From Bacteroidales bacterium (GTDB lineage Bacteria; Bacteroidota; Bacteroidia; Bacteroidales; UBA7960): a DNA stretch of 10,329 nt. Under the pieces are notes generated by a model. The model saw nothing but the letters and a program-made list of their open reading frames with translations, searched no databases and was not told the DNA's origin. Every line of letters starts with the position of its first letter. The stretch's first letter is position 1. The stretch lies in assembly GCA_003560215.1 (NCBI GenBank), contig PWIY01000268.1, forward strand, positions 1 through 10,329, written 5' to 3'. This document shows positions 1 through 7,316 of the stretch, in pieces. A program made the translations under genes and the position numbers.

Positions 1-548
1 CAGGTGGGAACACCGGTGGTGGTGAGCCCGAGTACGGCAATCCGGATGCGTTCGCGCTCAATTACCGTATATGGTGTGAAGTAAGGCTCTCCACTTTCCT
101 CATCCAGCACATTGGCCCCGAGCCAGGGAAAATCAAACTCCTCCCTGAGCCGGTTATAAACTTCAGGCCCGGCTTCAATGTCATGGTTTCCGATGGTTGC
201 CGCATCAAACCCCACATAGTTCATCACACGGGCAATCAGGTTTTTATCTGCTTCCTGAACAAAATTGGCATAATAAGCAGCAGGAGTACCCTGGATCAGA
301 TCTCCGTTATCAAGCAGGATCAGGTTTGAACCCGAACGCTGGCCGATGGCCTGTTTTAAAAAATGAATATGGGCCAGTGAAGAGCTTGCAGGCTGGTTCC
401 TCACAAAATCGTAGGAAAAAAAGCGGCCATGTACATCAGCTGTAGCAGCAACCTGGATTTTAATTTCCCTGCCTTCGACTCCGGCAGAGAGCAGCATGAG
501 TGCTGCCAGCAGGAATAGAACGGGAAACCTCAGCAAATAACTTCTCAT
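1..548 (-). CDS. 5'-nucleotidase / 2',3'-cyclic-nucleotide phosphodiesterase family metallophosphoesterase, N-terminal part
   Basis: This is a partial gene: it starts at 548 and leaves the window at the left edge, leaving 182 codons. The product opens with a Sec-type signal peptide (basic MRSYLLR, then a Leu/Ala-rich core to about residue 25), so it should act in the periplasm or at the surface. Metallophosphoesterase motifs follow in the expected order: ATADVHG (D38, H40), DNGD (D83) and GNHD (N121, H122), all dinuclear metal ligands in the UshA/CpdB family. The family removes phosphate from extracellular nucleotides or 2',3'-cyclic nucleotides for scavenging; which substrate applies here cannot be read because the C-terminal nucleotide-binding domain is outside the window. 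The start is one base after the rpoD stop, with no separate promoter visible, which implies cotranscription and perhaps translational coupling. The family is firm, the exact activity inferred. Confidence 0.9.
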   Translation of the reverse strand, partial: MRSYLLRFPVLFLLAALMLLSAGVEGREIKIQVAATADVHGRFFSYDFVRNQPASSSLAHIHFLKQAIGQRSGSNLILLDNGDLIQGTPAAYYANFVQEADKNLIARVMNYVGFDAATIGNHDIEAGPEVYNRLREEFDFPWLGANVLDEESGEPYFTPYTVIERERIRIAVLGLTTTGVPT

Positions 549-549
549 G

Positions 550-1416
550 TTACTGACCCAAATAAGCTTTTAACAATTTACTTCTGGACGTGTGCTTGAG
601 CCGCCGGATGGCTTTCTCTTTAATCTGACGAACCCTTTCCCGTGTAAGATCAAATTTTGCACCGATCTCGTCAAGGGTCAGCCCGTGGTTCATGCCGATT
701 CCGAAGTACAGGTTGATCACATCCCGTTCCTTTTCGGTCAGCGTGGCCAGGGATCGCTGTATCTCTCTGGCCAGAGACTCCCTGACAAGGGTGGAGTCAG
801 CATTGGGGGAATCCTGGTTTACGTATACATCAAGCAAGCTGGCATCTTCGCCCTGTACAAGCGGTGCATCAACCGATACATGATGGGTGGATATTCTGAA
901 AGACTCAGTAATCTTGTCTTCATTCACTTCCAGGGCATTGGCAAGTTCTTCGGAAGAAGGGGGCCTTTCGTACTGCTGCTCGAGCCTGGAGGCTTCTTTT
1001 TTGATCTTATTCAGGGAGCCTACCTGGTTCAGGGGAAGCCGGACAATCCTGGACTGTTCGGCAAGGGCCTGAAGGATTGACTGCCGGATCCACCATACAG
1101 CATAAGAGATAAACTTAAACCCTCTTGTTTCGTCGAAACGCTTGGCGGCTTTAATAAGACCCAGATTGCCCTCATTGATCAGGTCGGGCAGGCTCAGCCC
1201 CTGGTTCTGGTACTGTTTGGCCACAGATACCACAAACCGGAGGTTTGCCTTGGTAAGCTTCTCCAAAGCAACCTGGTCGCCCTGCTTGATCCGCTGTGCC
1301 AGCTGCACCTCTTCTTCAGCCGAAATCAAAGGAACCTTACCAATCTCCTGCAGGTATTTATCCAGTGAGGCGGTATCACGATTCGTAATAGATTTGGAAA
1401 TTTTTAACTGTCGCAT
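550..1416 (-). CDS. rpoD: Primary RNA polymerase sigma factor (RpoD/SigA)
   Basis: The 288-residue product is a group 1-type sigma-70 factor that directs RNA polymerase to housekeeping promoters. Region 1.2 spans about residues 13-50. Region 2 (about 51-121) includes the core-binding segment DLINEGNLGLIKA and the -10 recognition helix around FKFISYAVWWIRQSI (100-114). Region 3 lies at about 130-205, and region 4 at about 215-285 with the helix-turn-helix around LDEIGAKFDLTRERVRQI. Region 1.1 is absent, as in Bacteroidota primary sigma factors, which recognise TTTG (-33) and TAnnTTTG (-7) elements. The start at 1416 is supported by family length and by MRQLKISKSIT, a typical N-terminus. The leader has no Shine-Dalgarno sequence, as is common in the phylum. 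It lies downstream of degP and directly upstream of a nucleotidase gene. A stress or secondary sigma is unlikely because all regions match the housekeeping type closely. Confidence 0.97.
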   Translation of the reverse strand: MRQLKISKSITNRDTASLDKYLQEIGKVPLISAEEEVQLAQRIKQGDQVALEKLTKANLRFVVSVAKQYQNQGLSLPDLINEGNLGLIKAAKRFDETRGFKFISYAVWWIRQSILQALAEQSRIVRLPLNQVGSLNKIKKEASRLEQQYERPPSSEELANALEVNEDKITESFRISTHHVSVDAPLVQGEDASLLDVYVNQDSPNADSTLVRESLAREIQRSLATLTEKERDVINLYFGIGMNHGLTLDEIGAKFDLTRERVRQIKEKAIRRLKHTSRSKLLKAYLGQ

Positions 1417-1487
1417 ATGAAATTATGTGGTTTTACTGATGATTTTTCTTATTCCTGCCGGTGCTGATGCTGATATAAACCACCTCC

Positions 1488-1505
1488 GGGGGCAAAAAAG
1501 CCCCC
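1488..1505 (-). terminator. Perfect 6-bp G/C hairpin downstream of degP, possible weak terminator
   Basis: GGGGGC and GCCCCC flank a six-A loop on the plus strand, which becomes a six-U loop in the degP transcript. The hairpin begins about 34 bases after the degP stop. The uridines are in the loop and not after the stem, so it is not a canonical intrinsic terminator; it might instead protect the degP mRNA 3' end or pause polymerase. It also abuts the predicted rpoD -7 box. Confidence 0.35.
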
Positions 1506-1536
1506 AAAGGTACAAAAAATCCGGCATAGACGCAAG
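1505..1536 (-). promoter_or_regulatory. Candidate rpoD promoter, Bacteroidota -33/-7 type
   Basis: On the minus strand TACCTTTG (1512 to 1505) matches the Bacteroidota -7 consensus TAnnTTTG exactly. CTTG (1536 to 1533) lies 20 bases upstream and matches three of four bases of the -33 TTTG element. The predicted transcription start is near 1500, giving a leader of roughly 80 bases to the rpoD ATG at 1416. The -33 element overlaps the last codons of the region just beyond the degP stop, so rpoD would have its own promoter even if some transcripts read through from degP. Confidence 0.6.
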
Positions 1537-1539
1537 GGC

Positions 1540-3033
1540 CTAGTCAAGGCCTATTCCGTAATAGGCACGGGTTCCGTCAGGGTATACACCTTCTATCAGT
1601 ACCCCGCCTGATTTATCCTCCAGAATTTCCGAAATGTCATCGGGACTGCTTACCGGTTCATTGGCAATACTGATAATGATGAATCCACTGCGGATACCTG
1701 CATTTCGGATCAGGCCCTGGGAAACTGAAGTAACCTGTACCCCGTGATCAAGATTCAGCCGGTCAAGGTCTTCTGCAGATGCCGCTTCAAAACGGGCACC
1801 AAGCATCTCGGTTACCTCCCGCCGGTCTCGTGTCACCCTTTCGAACTCTCCGTAAACATTTTTCAGGGTTGCACTGGTTTCCCTTTCCCGTCCGTTCCGG
1901 TAATACTTCACACGGACTTCATCACCGGGTCGTTTGCGGGCAACCGTTTCAATGAGTGCCGAGGGACTTCTGATGGTTGTATCATCAATGCCAATAATCA
2001 CATCACCCTCGCGCAATCCAGCTTCTTCAGCCGCACTGTTTTCGTTCACACTCTCCACATAGGCACCCTGGTTGATCCCAATTCCAAGCTCATCAGCCCT
2101 TCTGCTGGTCAATTCAGAGATCTGCACACCGAGCAGTCCCCGCTGCACCTCTCCATATTCCATCAGGTCTTCTTTTACCTTCAGGGCAATATTGGATGGA
2201 ACAGCAAATGAATAACCCGCAAAGGTGCCTGTGGTGGAAGCGATGGCAGTGTTGATTCCGATCAGTTCTCCACGGCTGTTCACCAATGCACCTCCGCTGT
2301 TACCCGGGTTAACGGCAGCATCTGTCTGGATAAACGACTCAATGGCCATTTCTTCCCTGAGAATATTGATGTTTCGTCCTTTGGCACTGACAATGCCCGC
2401 AGTAACGGTCGATTCAAGATTAAAAGGGTTGCCGATGGCCAAAACCCATTCACCAACGAGCACACCATCGGAATCGCCGAAGTTCAGGGATGGGAGATCC
2501 CCGGCATCAATTTTCAGCAGAGCCAGATCTGTGGTGGGGTCATTGCCCACAACCTCTGCCTCAAACATCCGGTTGTCATTCAGGGTGATTTCAATTTTGC
2601 TTGCATTGTCCACCACGTGATTGTTGGTAATAATGTATCCGTCATGACTGACAATCACACCGCTCCCGGCACCCTGAGAAGGCCGGGGCTGTCTTTGGTC
2701 AGGTCCCCTGGGTCCGAAAAAGAAATCAAAGAAATCGTCGGGTCCGAATCTGTCGCTCTGCGGACTGCGTTGCCGTTCAAATTCAGAACGGATATGCACC
2801 ACGGCGTCAACCGTCATCTCAGCCACAAGTGTAAAATCGGGCAATGTGGTGGAAAAATCCGGATCTGACAACCTGGCTGCCAAAGCGGCAGGAACCCGGT
2901 CTCCCCTGTGGGGAATCGTTACAGACACATCTGCACCCCCATCAATCCGGGAAGGGAGCAAATAGTAATCAACTCCGATCGCTACAAAGCCACCTAAAAC
3001 TGCTACAAACAATAAACTCAGGAATTTCTTCAT
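1540..3033 (-). CDS. degP: Periplasmic serine protease/chaperone, HtrA (DegP/DegQ) family
   Basis: The 497-residue protein degrades or refolds misfolded envelope proteins. An N-terminal hydrophobic segment (MKKFLSLLFVAVLGGFVAIG) acts as signal peptide or anchor and has no lipobox. The trypsin-like protease domain carries the triad H139 (NNHVVD), D169 (TTDLALLKID) and S246 (NPGNSGGAL). A long Phe-, Arg- and Pro-rich insertion at about 85-121 corresponds to the LA loop. Two PDZ domains follow, about 300-390 (with GLLGVQI, EEAGLREGDVIIGID) and about 410-490; two PDZ domains and this length fit DegP/DegQ better than one-PDZ DegS. The reading frame extends to an ATG at 3114, but the extra 27 residues are polar and would bury the signal peptide, so the start at 3033, preceded by an A-rich leader, is preferred. 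It is divergent from dapF and upstream of rpoD. DegP versus DegQ naming is not resolvable here. Confidence 0.95.
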   Translation of the reverse strand: MKKFLSLLFVAVLGGFVAIGVDYYLLPSRIDGGADVSVTIPHRGDRVPAALAARLSDPDFSTTLPDFTLVAEMTVDAVVHIRSEFERQRSPQSDRFGPDDFFDFFFGPRGPDQRQPRPSQGAGSGVIVSHDGYIITNNHVVDNASKIEITLNDNRMFEAEVVGNDPTTDLALLKIDAGDLPSLNFGDSDGVLVGEWVLAIGNPFNLESTVTAGIVSAKGRNINILREEMAIESFIQTDAAVNPGNSGGALVNSRGELIGINTAIASTTGTFAGYSFAVPSNIALKVKEDLMEYGEVQRGLLGVQISELTSRRADELGIGINQGAYVESVNENSAAEEAGLREGDVIIGIDDTTIRSPSALIETVARKRPGDEVRVKYYRNGRERETSATLKNVYGEFERVTRDRREVTEMLGARFEAASAEDLDRLNLDHGVQVTSVSQGLIRNAGIRSGFIIISIANEPVSSPDDISEILEDKSGGVLIEGVYPDGTRAYYGIGLD

Positions 3034-3153
3034 CTGTTTTTGTTTTTTGATTAAACCAGTCAAAAACAAGCAGGGCCTGACGACAGGTATTGCGCCCTTC
3101 ACCTCATAGAACAACCATTGTGTGCCAATTGTTCTTTACAAACCCTGTTAAAA

Positions 3154-3166
3154 TGCCATTCTGGCA
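3154..3166. promoter_or_regulatory. Short perfect inverted repeat, possible operator
   Basis: TGCCA-TTC-TGGCA is a perfect 5-bp dyad with a 3-base centre. A further TGCCA half-site at 3123-3127 is in the same orientation exactly 31 bases upstream, close to three helical turns. The longer arms TGTGCCA (3121-3127) and TGGCACA (3162-3168) also pair as an inverted repeat. It lies about 120 bases upstream of the degP start. The regulator is unknown and chance occurrence is possible. Confidence 0.35.
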
Positions 3167-3271
3167 CAAAAAAAATACACTTCTATGATAATCAATAAGT
3201 ATGCCTTTACCCAATAACAAACTCTTAATAAAATCTAAAAAACAGCTGCATCCGTGATTATGATTTTTTTG

Positions 3272-3279
3272 TTAATTTG
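3272..3279 (+). promoter_or_regulatory. Weak candidate -7 element for dapF
   Basis: TTAATTTG matches five of the six fixed positions of the Bacteroidota -7 consensus TAnnTTTG. No convincing TTTG -33 element lies 17-23 bases upstream. If used, the leader to the dapF ATG would be about 50 bases and would include the ACCGG/CCGGT dyad at 3289-3307. Confidence 0.25.
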
Positions 3280-3337
3280 GTCTGTTGAACCGGCAACCGT
3301 AACCGGTCCGACCAATTCGTTTTGATATCGGCAGCGT

Positions 3338-4210
3338 ATGCAATTTAATTTTTTTAAATACCACGGCACCGGCAATGATTTTATTATCATTGACAACCGG
3401 AAAAAGGAGTTTGACCCGCCAGCCGGGCAGGAAAAGGCCATCACAAGCCTTATCTGCCACCGGCGATACGGGGTGGGAGCTGACGGATTGATCCTGATTG
3501 AAGAGGACGCTTCAGCAGATTTCCGCATGCATTATTTCAACAGCGACGGAAAGCCAGGAAGCCTGTGCGGAAATGGCAGCCGTTGCGCAGCAGCATTTGC
3601 CGCTCACTATTTAACCCACGGAAAGCAGCGGTTTCGCTTCATGGCTGTGGACGGTATGCACGACGCCATTGTCATGGATCCGAATCATACCCGACCAATG
3701 GTGTCAGTTTCGCTGAATCAGGTTGAAGCCCCGGCAAATATTTCTCCGGATCATTTCTTTGTTCATACAGGCTCGCCGCACCTGGTTCGTTTTGTTCAAA
3801 ACCTGGGGAGTCTGGATGTGTCAGAGCTGGGAAGAAAAATCAGGTACGCTGAGGAATGGGCGCCCGAAGGGTTAAATGTGAACTTTGCAGAAAAAAGGGG
3901 CAAAAATACCTTGTCTGTAAGGACCTACGAAAGAGGTGTGGAGGACGAAACCCTTTCATGCGGAACCGGAGTTACGGCAGCAGCCATCGCTGCGGGGTTC
4001 AGCGATAAGCAAGACAACGATCACACCGAATATAACATTTTAACCTCCGGAGGAGAGCTGGTGGTATCATTCCGTATGCCGGATGATCATCTCCCGGCTT
4101 TTTCCAACATCCGGTTAAAGGGGCCGGCACAATTTGTGTTCAGGGGAGTACTGGATATGGCCACCCTGAAAAAGATTTTAACAGAAAGCAATGAACTTAC
4201 TGAACAGTGA
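3338..4210 (+). CDS. dapF: Diaminopimelate epimerase
   Basis: The cytoplasmic enzyme converts LL-diaminopimelate to meso-diaminopimelate, which is the lysine precursor and the cross-linking residue of peptidoglycan. It is cofactor-independent and uses two cysteines as acid and base: C77 in SLCGNGSRC and C208 in LSCGTGVTAAA. Other family signatures are FKYHGTGNDFI at the N-terminus, RRYGVGADG (43-50), HTGSPH (143-148) and EGLNVNF (177-183). At 290 residues it is slightly longer than the usual 265-280 because of a C-terminal tail of about 20 residues (DMATLKKILTESNELTEQ) after the normal end. The ATG at 3338 places the conserved FKYHGTGND at the expected distance from the N-terminus; there is no Shine-Dalgarno sequence. 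It is first in the plus-strand gene run and its last 20 bases overlap the next gene. Confidence 0.97.
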   Translation: MQFNFFKYHGTGNDFIIIDNRKKEFDPPAGQEKAITSLICHRRYGVGADGLILIEEDASADFRMHYFNSDGKPGSLCGNGSRCAAAFAAHYLTHGKQRFRFMAVDGMHDAIVMDPNHTRPMVSVSLNQVEAPANISPDHFFVHTGSPHLVRFVQNLGSLDVSELGRKIRYAEEWAPEGLNVNFAEKRGKNTLSVRTYERGVEDETLSCGTGVTAAAIAAGFSDKQDNDHTEYNILTSGGELVVSFRMPDDHLPAFSNIRLKGPAQFVFRGVLDMATLKKILTESNELTEQ

Positions 4211-4742
4211 CCGCATTCGTCTCAGGCCGGTAGAAATCGAAGACCTGGATCTTTTATATAAGCTTGAAAATGACATGGATAGCTGGCACGCCGGCAATCA
4301 CCTCAATCCCTTGTCACGCTTCTTCCTGGAACAGTACATTCTCAATGCTTCGAATGATATCTATGTGGATAAACAGCTGCGACTGGTCATCACCCGGAAA
4401 TCCGGGGAAGCATTGGGGATCATCGATCTGTTTGAGTTTGATCCGCATCACCGCAGGGCAGCAGTAGGAATTATCATTGCGCCCGGAGAACGGGGACATG
4501 GCTATGGCGGTGAGGCCCTGCAAATGCTTGTAAGCTACGCCGAAAAGGTGTTGCAATTAAAACAATTGTACTGCGGGATAGACAGGGATAACCAAAAGAG
4601 TCTCCGCCTTTTTACACAAAAGGGGTTTGTACATACAGGCACCAGGAAAGCCTGGAGGCTGTCAGAAAAAACCTGGAAAGATGAACTGTTTTTGCAGCGT
4701 ATATTCGATTGCCCCGCCAAACCTGAAGAAACTGGTCAATAA
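4191..4742 (+). CDS. GNAT family N-acetyltransferase (RimJ/SpeG-like)
   Basis: The 183-residue protein belongs to the acetyl-CoA-dependent GNAT superfamily. The acetyl-CoA pyrophosphate-binding motif A is RGHGYG at residues 101-106, following a beta strand (AAVGIIIAP). Motif B is seen as DRDNQKSLRLFTQKGF (131-146), where the Asn and Ser are characteristic of the RimJ/RimL/SpeG-type branch. The N-terminal RIRLRPVEIEDLDLLYKLEN is also typical of that branch. The acceptor cannot be read from sequence; protein N-termini, polyamines or small metabolites are all known in the branch. The ATG at 4191 lies within dapF and the frame overlap is 20 bases, implying translational coupling; mltG begins five bases after its stop. 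A role in cell-wall or lysine metabolism is suggested only by this context. Confidence 0.88.
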   Translation: MNLLNSDRIRLRPVEIEDLDLLYKLENDMDSWHAGNHLNPLSRFFLEQYILNASNDIYVDKQLRLVITRKSGEALGIIDLFEFDPHHRRAAVGIIIAPGERGHGYGGEALQMLVSYAEKVLQLKQLYCGIDRDNQKSLRLFTQKGFVHTGTRKAWRLSEKTWKDELFLQRIFDCPAKPEETGQ

Positions 4743-4747
4743 AAAAC

Positions 4748-5803
4748 ATGGGTAAAAAACGTAACATACCTGTACATCCTTTGCTGCTTGCTGCAATACT
4801 GGCAATCATCCTGGGAGGGATTGTGCTTTCTTTTGTGTTTTACCGGGTGGTGTATTCACCGAATACCGATCTGGGAGACAGGCAGGCGACGCACCTTTAT
4901 ATCCCTTCCGGTAGTTCTTATGAGGAAGTCAGACAGCTGCTTGAAAAAGAAGAAATACTGGTCAGCAGCAGAACTTTTGACTGGCTTGCACAGCGAAAAA
5001 ACTACCCTTCAAGGGTGCAGCCCGGCAGGTACCGCATTCACCAAGGAATGGGCAACAATGATCTGATCAACCTGCTGCGCTCAGGAGAACAGGAACCGGT
5101 TCGTCTGACCTTTACCAACATCCACACCAAAGGGCAGCTGGCCGGCACCATTGCCTCACAACTGGAGGCAGACTCAATGTCAGTGATCCGTATGCTGAAT
5201 GATGAGGAAATCCTTCAGGAAACGGGGTTTACAAGGGCAACAATAAAGTTGCTGTTTATCCCAAACACCTATGAGGTTTACTGGACCACCTCTCCCCGCA
5301 GCCTGCTGAACCGGATGCAAAGAGAGTATGATGCTTTCTGGAACGAAACCCGTCGTGAGAAAGCTGCTCAGATCGGGCTCAGTCCTGAGGAAACAGGAGT
5401 CCTGGCCTCCATTGTTCAGAGAGAAACAAGCAAGCGGGATGAAATGCCAAAAATTGCCGGGGTTTACATCAACCGGCTGAACAGGGGAATGCTGCTGCAG
5501 GCTGACCCTACAGTCGTGTACGCATATGGCGACTTCAGCATTGGCCGGGTACTGAACCGGCATCTTGAAATTGATTCCCCTTACAATACCTACAGGTATG
5601 CCGGTCTTCCACCCGGGCCAATCACCCTGCCTGAACCGGCAGTATTGGATGCAGTTCTCAACCACGAAGAGCACAATTACCTTTACTTCAGTGCCAGGGA
5701 AGATTTCAGCGGATACCACAATTTTGCCGAAACTTATGCCGAACACCTGGCAAACGCAAGACGTTACAGGCAGGCACTCAATGAAAGAAGGATATTCCGG
5801 TAA
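4748..5803 (+). CDS. mltG: Endolytic murein transglycosylase MltG (YceG-like)
   Basis: The 351-residue, single-pass inner-membrane enzyme cleaves nascent glycan strands and is thought to set their length by acting as a terminase next to the synthases. A short basic N-terminus (MGKKRNIPVH) precedes a transmembrane helix at about 11-33, so the rest faces the periplasm. A LysM-like subdomain covers about 45-112, followed by the YceG catalytic domain. Catalytic-region signatures are FIPNTYEVYW (170-179), ASIVQRET (220-227; E226 aligns by motif with the catalytic Glu of E. coli MltG), INRL (241-244), LLQADPTVVYAYG (249-261) and SPYNTYRYAGLPPGPI (277-292). Length is normal. The start follows an A-rich leader five bases after the acetyltransferase stop, indicating one operon with dapF. 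Confidence 0.96.
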   Translation: MGKKRNIPVHPLLLAAILAIILGGIVLSFVFYRVVYSPNTDLGDRQATHLYIPSGSSYEEVRQLLEKEEILVSSRTFDWLAQRKNYPSRVQPGRYRIHQGMGNNDLINLLRSGEQEPVRLTFTNIHTKGQLAGTIASQLEADSMSVIRMLNDEEILQETGFTRATIKLLFIPNTYEVYWTTSPRSLLNRMQREYDAFWNETRREKAAQIGLSPEETGVLASIVQRETSKRDEMPKIAGVYINRLNRGMLLQADPTVVYAYGDFSIGRVLNRHLEIDSPYNTYRYAGLPPGPITLPEPAVLDAVLNHEEHNYLYFSAREDFSGYHNFAETYAEHLANARRYRQALNERRIFR

Positions 5804-5841
5804 CGGCGTGCCGGTGCCTTCAACCAGAAAACTCGGTACAT

Positions 5842-7257
5842 ATGACAAAAATACGATTCGGGACAGACGGCTGGCGTGCCGTGATCGCCAAAGAATTCAC
5901 CACAAACAATGTTGCGCGTATTGCTCAGGGCACCGCGGTCTGGGCACTGAAGCAGCGTCAAAAACCGGCAATTCTCATAGGGTACGACTGCCGTTTCGGC
6001 GGAGAGCTCTTTGCTGAAACAGTTGCGAAGGTGCTAAGCCGCAATGGCATTAAAGTATTCATGAGCAGCGGTTTTGTTTCTGCCCCCATGGTTTCCATGG
6101 GATGCCTGAGATACAATACCACTGCGGGTGTATTCATTACCGCCAGCCACAATCCGCCCATCTACAATGGCTTCAAACTCAAAGGACACTATGGCGGGCC
6201 ATTGCTTGAAGGCCAGATCAGTGAAATCGAGAAACACATTCCGGACAGGTTTGCTGAGGATCTTGACCAAATAAGGCCTGAAGACCTGCAGAAAAAGGAA
6301 TTACTCGAGTATGTGGATCTGGAAAGCATGTATTGCGATTACCTCGAGGGGCAATTTGACCTGGAAAAAATCCGCCAGTCAGGGCTGCGTTTTGCCTTTG
6401 ATGCCATGTACGGATCGGGGCAAAATGTGATGAAACGGCTGTTTCCTGACAGCCTGCTTATGCATTGCGAGCGGCAACCCCTGTTTGACGGGATACCCCC
6501 GGAGCCCCTGGAGAGAAACCTGGGCCGGTTCCTTGAACGCATCCGGCAGGAAGGGAATATTGACTGTGGCCTGGCGGTTGATGGTGATGCAGACAGAACA
6601 GCCCTTGCAGATCAGTCAGGAAACTATATCGACTCTCATCACGTCATATTGTTGCTGATCCATTATCTCCACCATTATAAGAAGAAAACAGGTAAAGTGG
6701 TTACCGGGTTTTCTTCTTCGGTAAAGATCCGTAAATATTGTGAGGCCCGCAACATACCGCTGGACGTTGTCAAAATCGGGTTTAAACATATCTGCGAAAC
6801 CATGCTCCGTGAGGAGGTACTGGTGGGAGGAGAAGAGTCGGGAGGCATCGCGGTAAGTGGTCACATACCGGAGCGTGACGGGATTTACAACGGACTGATC
6901 ATCTGGGAAGCCATGGTGGAAACCGGGCTTTCACTGACAGAAATGATCGATGAAATATATGCCATCACCGGCGCCTTTGCATTCGAACGGGCTGATCTGA
7001 TAGTCAGTGAACAGGACAAGGAGAGGATTGTAAAAAACTGTCAAAAGGGGGCTTACGGGCACTTCGGTCAATATGCCGTCCGTCAGACAGAAACACTGGA
7101 CGGTTTCAAATATTATTTCAGCGACAGTCAATGGCTCATGATCAGGCCATCAGGAACAGAACCCGTACTCAGAACCTATGCAGAAGGACGCACCAGAGAA
7201 GAGGCCCTTGACATACTGAAAGCGGGTTACCATACCATCATGAAAGAAGATAACTGA
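5842..7257 (+). CDS. Alpha-D-phosphohexomutase (phosphoglucomutase/phosphomannomutase family)
   Basis: The 471-residue cytoplasmic enzyme interconverts hexose 1- and 6-phosphates through a phosphoserine. All four domain signatures are present: the phosphoserine loop TASHNPP with S102, the magnesium loop DGDADR (247-252), the sugar-recognition loop GGEESGG (329-335) and the phosphate-binding loop RPSGTEP (435-441). The N-terminal FGTDGWRAVI rather than FGTDGIRG points to a PGM-like subfamily of unsettled specificity and away from typical GlmM. Substrate could therefore be glucose-, mannose- or glucosamine-phosphate. The ATG at 5842 is the only start that keeps the conserved N-terminus; the gene begins 38 bases after mltG with no terminator between, so it likely shares the transcript and may feed sugar nucleotides for envelope polymers. 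Confidence 0.93.
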   Translation: MTKIRFGTDGWRAVIAKEFTTNNVARIAQGTAVWALKQRQKPAILIGYDCRFGGELFAETVAKVLSRNGIKVFMSSGFVSAPMVSMGCLRYNTTAGVFITASHNPPIYNGFKLKGHYGGPLLEGQISEIEKHIPDRFAEDLDQIRPEDLQKKELLEYVDLESMYCDYLEGQFDLEKIRQSGLRFAFDAMYGSGQNVMKRLFPDSLLMHCERQPLFDGIPPEPLERNLGRFLERIRQEGNIDCGLAVDGDADRTALADQSGNYIDSHHVILLLIHYLHHYKKKTGKVVTGFSSSVKIRKYCEARNIPLDVVKIGFKHICETMLREEVLVGGEESGGIAVSGHIPERDGIYNGLIIWEAMVETGLSLTEMIDEIYAITGAFAFERADLIVSEQDKERIVKNCQKGAYGHFGQYAVRQTETLDGFKYYFSDSQWLMIRPSGTEPVLRTYAEGRTREEALDILKAGYHTIMKEDN

Positions 7258-7316
7258 CCATAAATGAAAATAACCGACCTTTCAATCCAACCAGCTGAAT
7301 TTTTTAACCAAAACAC

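Larger units (their letters stand above)
3034..3337. promoter_or_regulatory. Divergent degP/dapF intergenic region
   Basis: This 304-base gap holds no plausible gene; the reading frames crossing it are an upstream extension of degP and short shadows. It must carry the degP promoter (minus) and probably the dapF promoter (plus). It contains an eight-A tract at 3168-3175, a seven-T tract at 3264-3270, a set of TGCCA half-sites at 3123-3166, and a short ACCGG/CCGGT inverted repeat at 3289-3307. I found no exact TAnnTTTG element for degP. Confidence 0.6.

Noticed and set aside
592..1080. 162-codon plus-strand open frame opposite rpoD
   Set aside because: It is fully covered by the highly conserved rpoD reading frame and has no recognisable domain.
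3034..3114. N-terminal extension of degP to an upstream ATG at 3114
   Set aside because: The additional 27 residues would sit before a clear signal peptide, and the A-rich leader before 3033 is the usual Bacteroidota start context.
3121..3180. Sigma-54-like TGGCAC sequences on both strands before degP
   Set aside because: On neither strand is there a GC dinucleotide at the required spacing from the GG, so the -12 element is missing.
3289..3307. ACCGG-N9-CCGGT dyad upstream of dapF
   Set aside because: Five-base arms with a nine-base gap are expected often by chance, and it is followed by no T tract, so I do not call a terminator or operator.
5180..5848. 222-codon open frame on the minus strand opposite mltG
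   Set aside because: It lies wholly opposite mltG and the following gap, with low-complexity, cysteine- and valine-rich translation and no recognisable family; the plus-strand protein is conserved.
7208..7236. TTGACA followed after 17 bases by CATACC, an E. coli-like -35/-10 pair near the end of the mutase gene
   Set aside because: The -10 match is poor, it lies in coding sequence, and the Bacteroidota primary sigma factor uses a different consensus.
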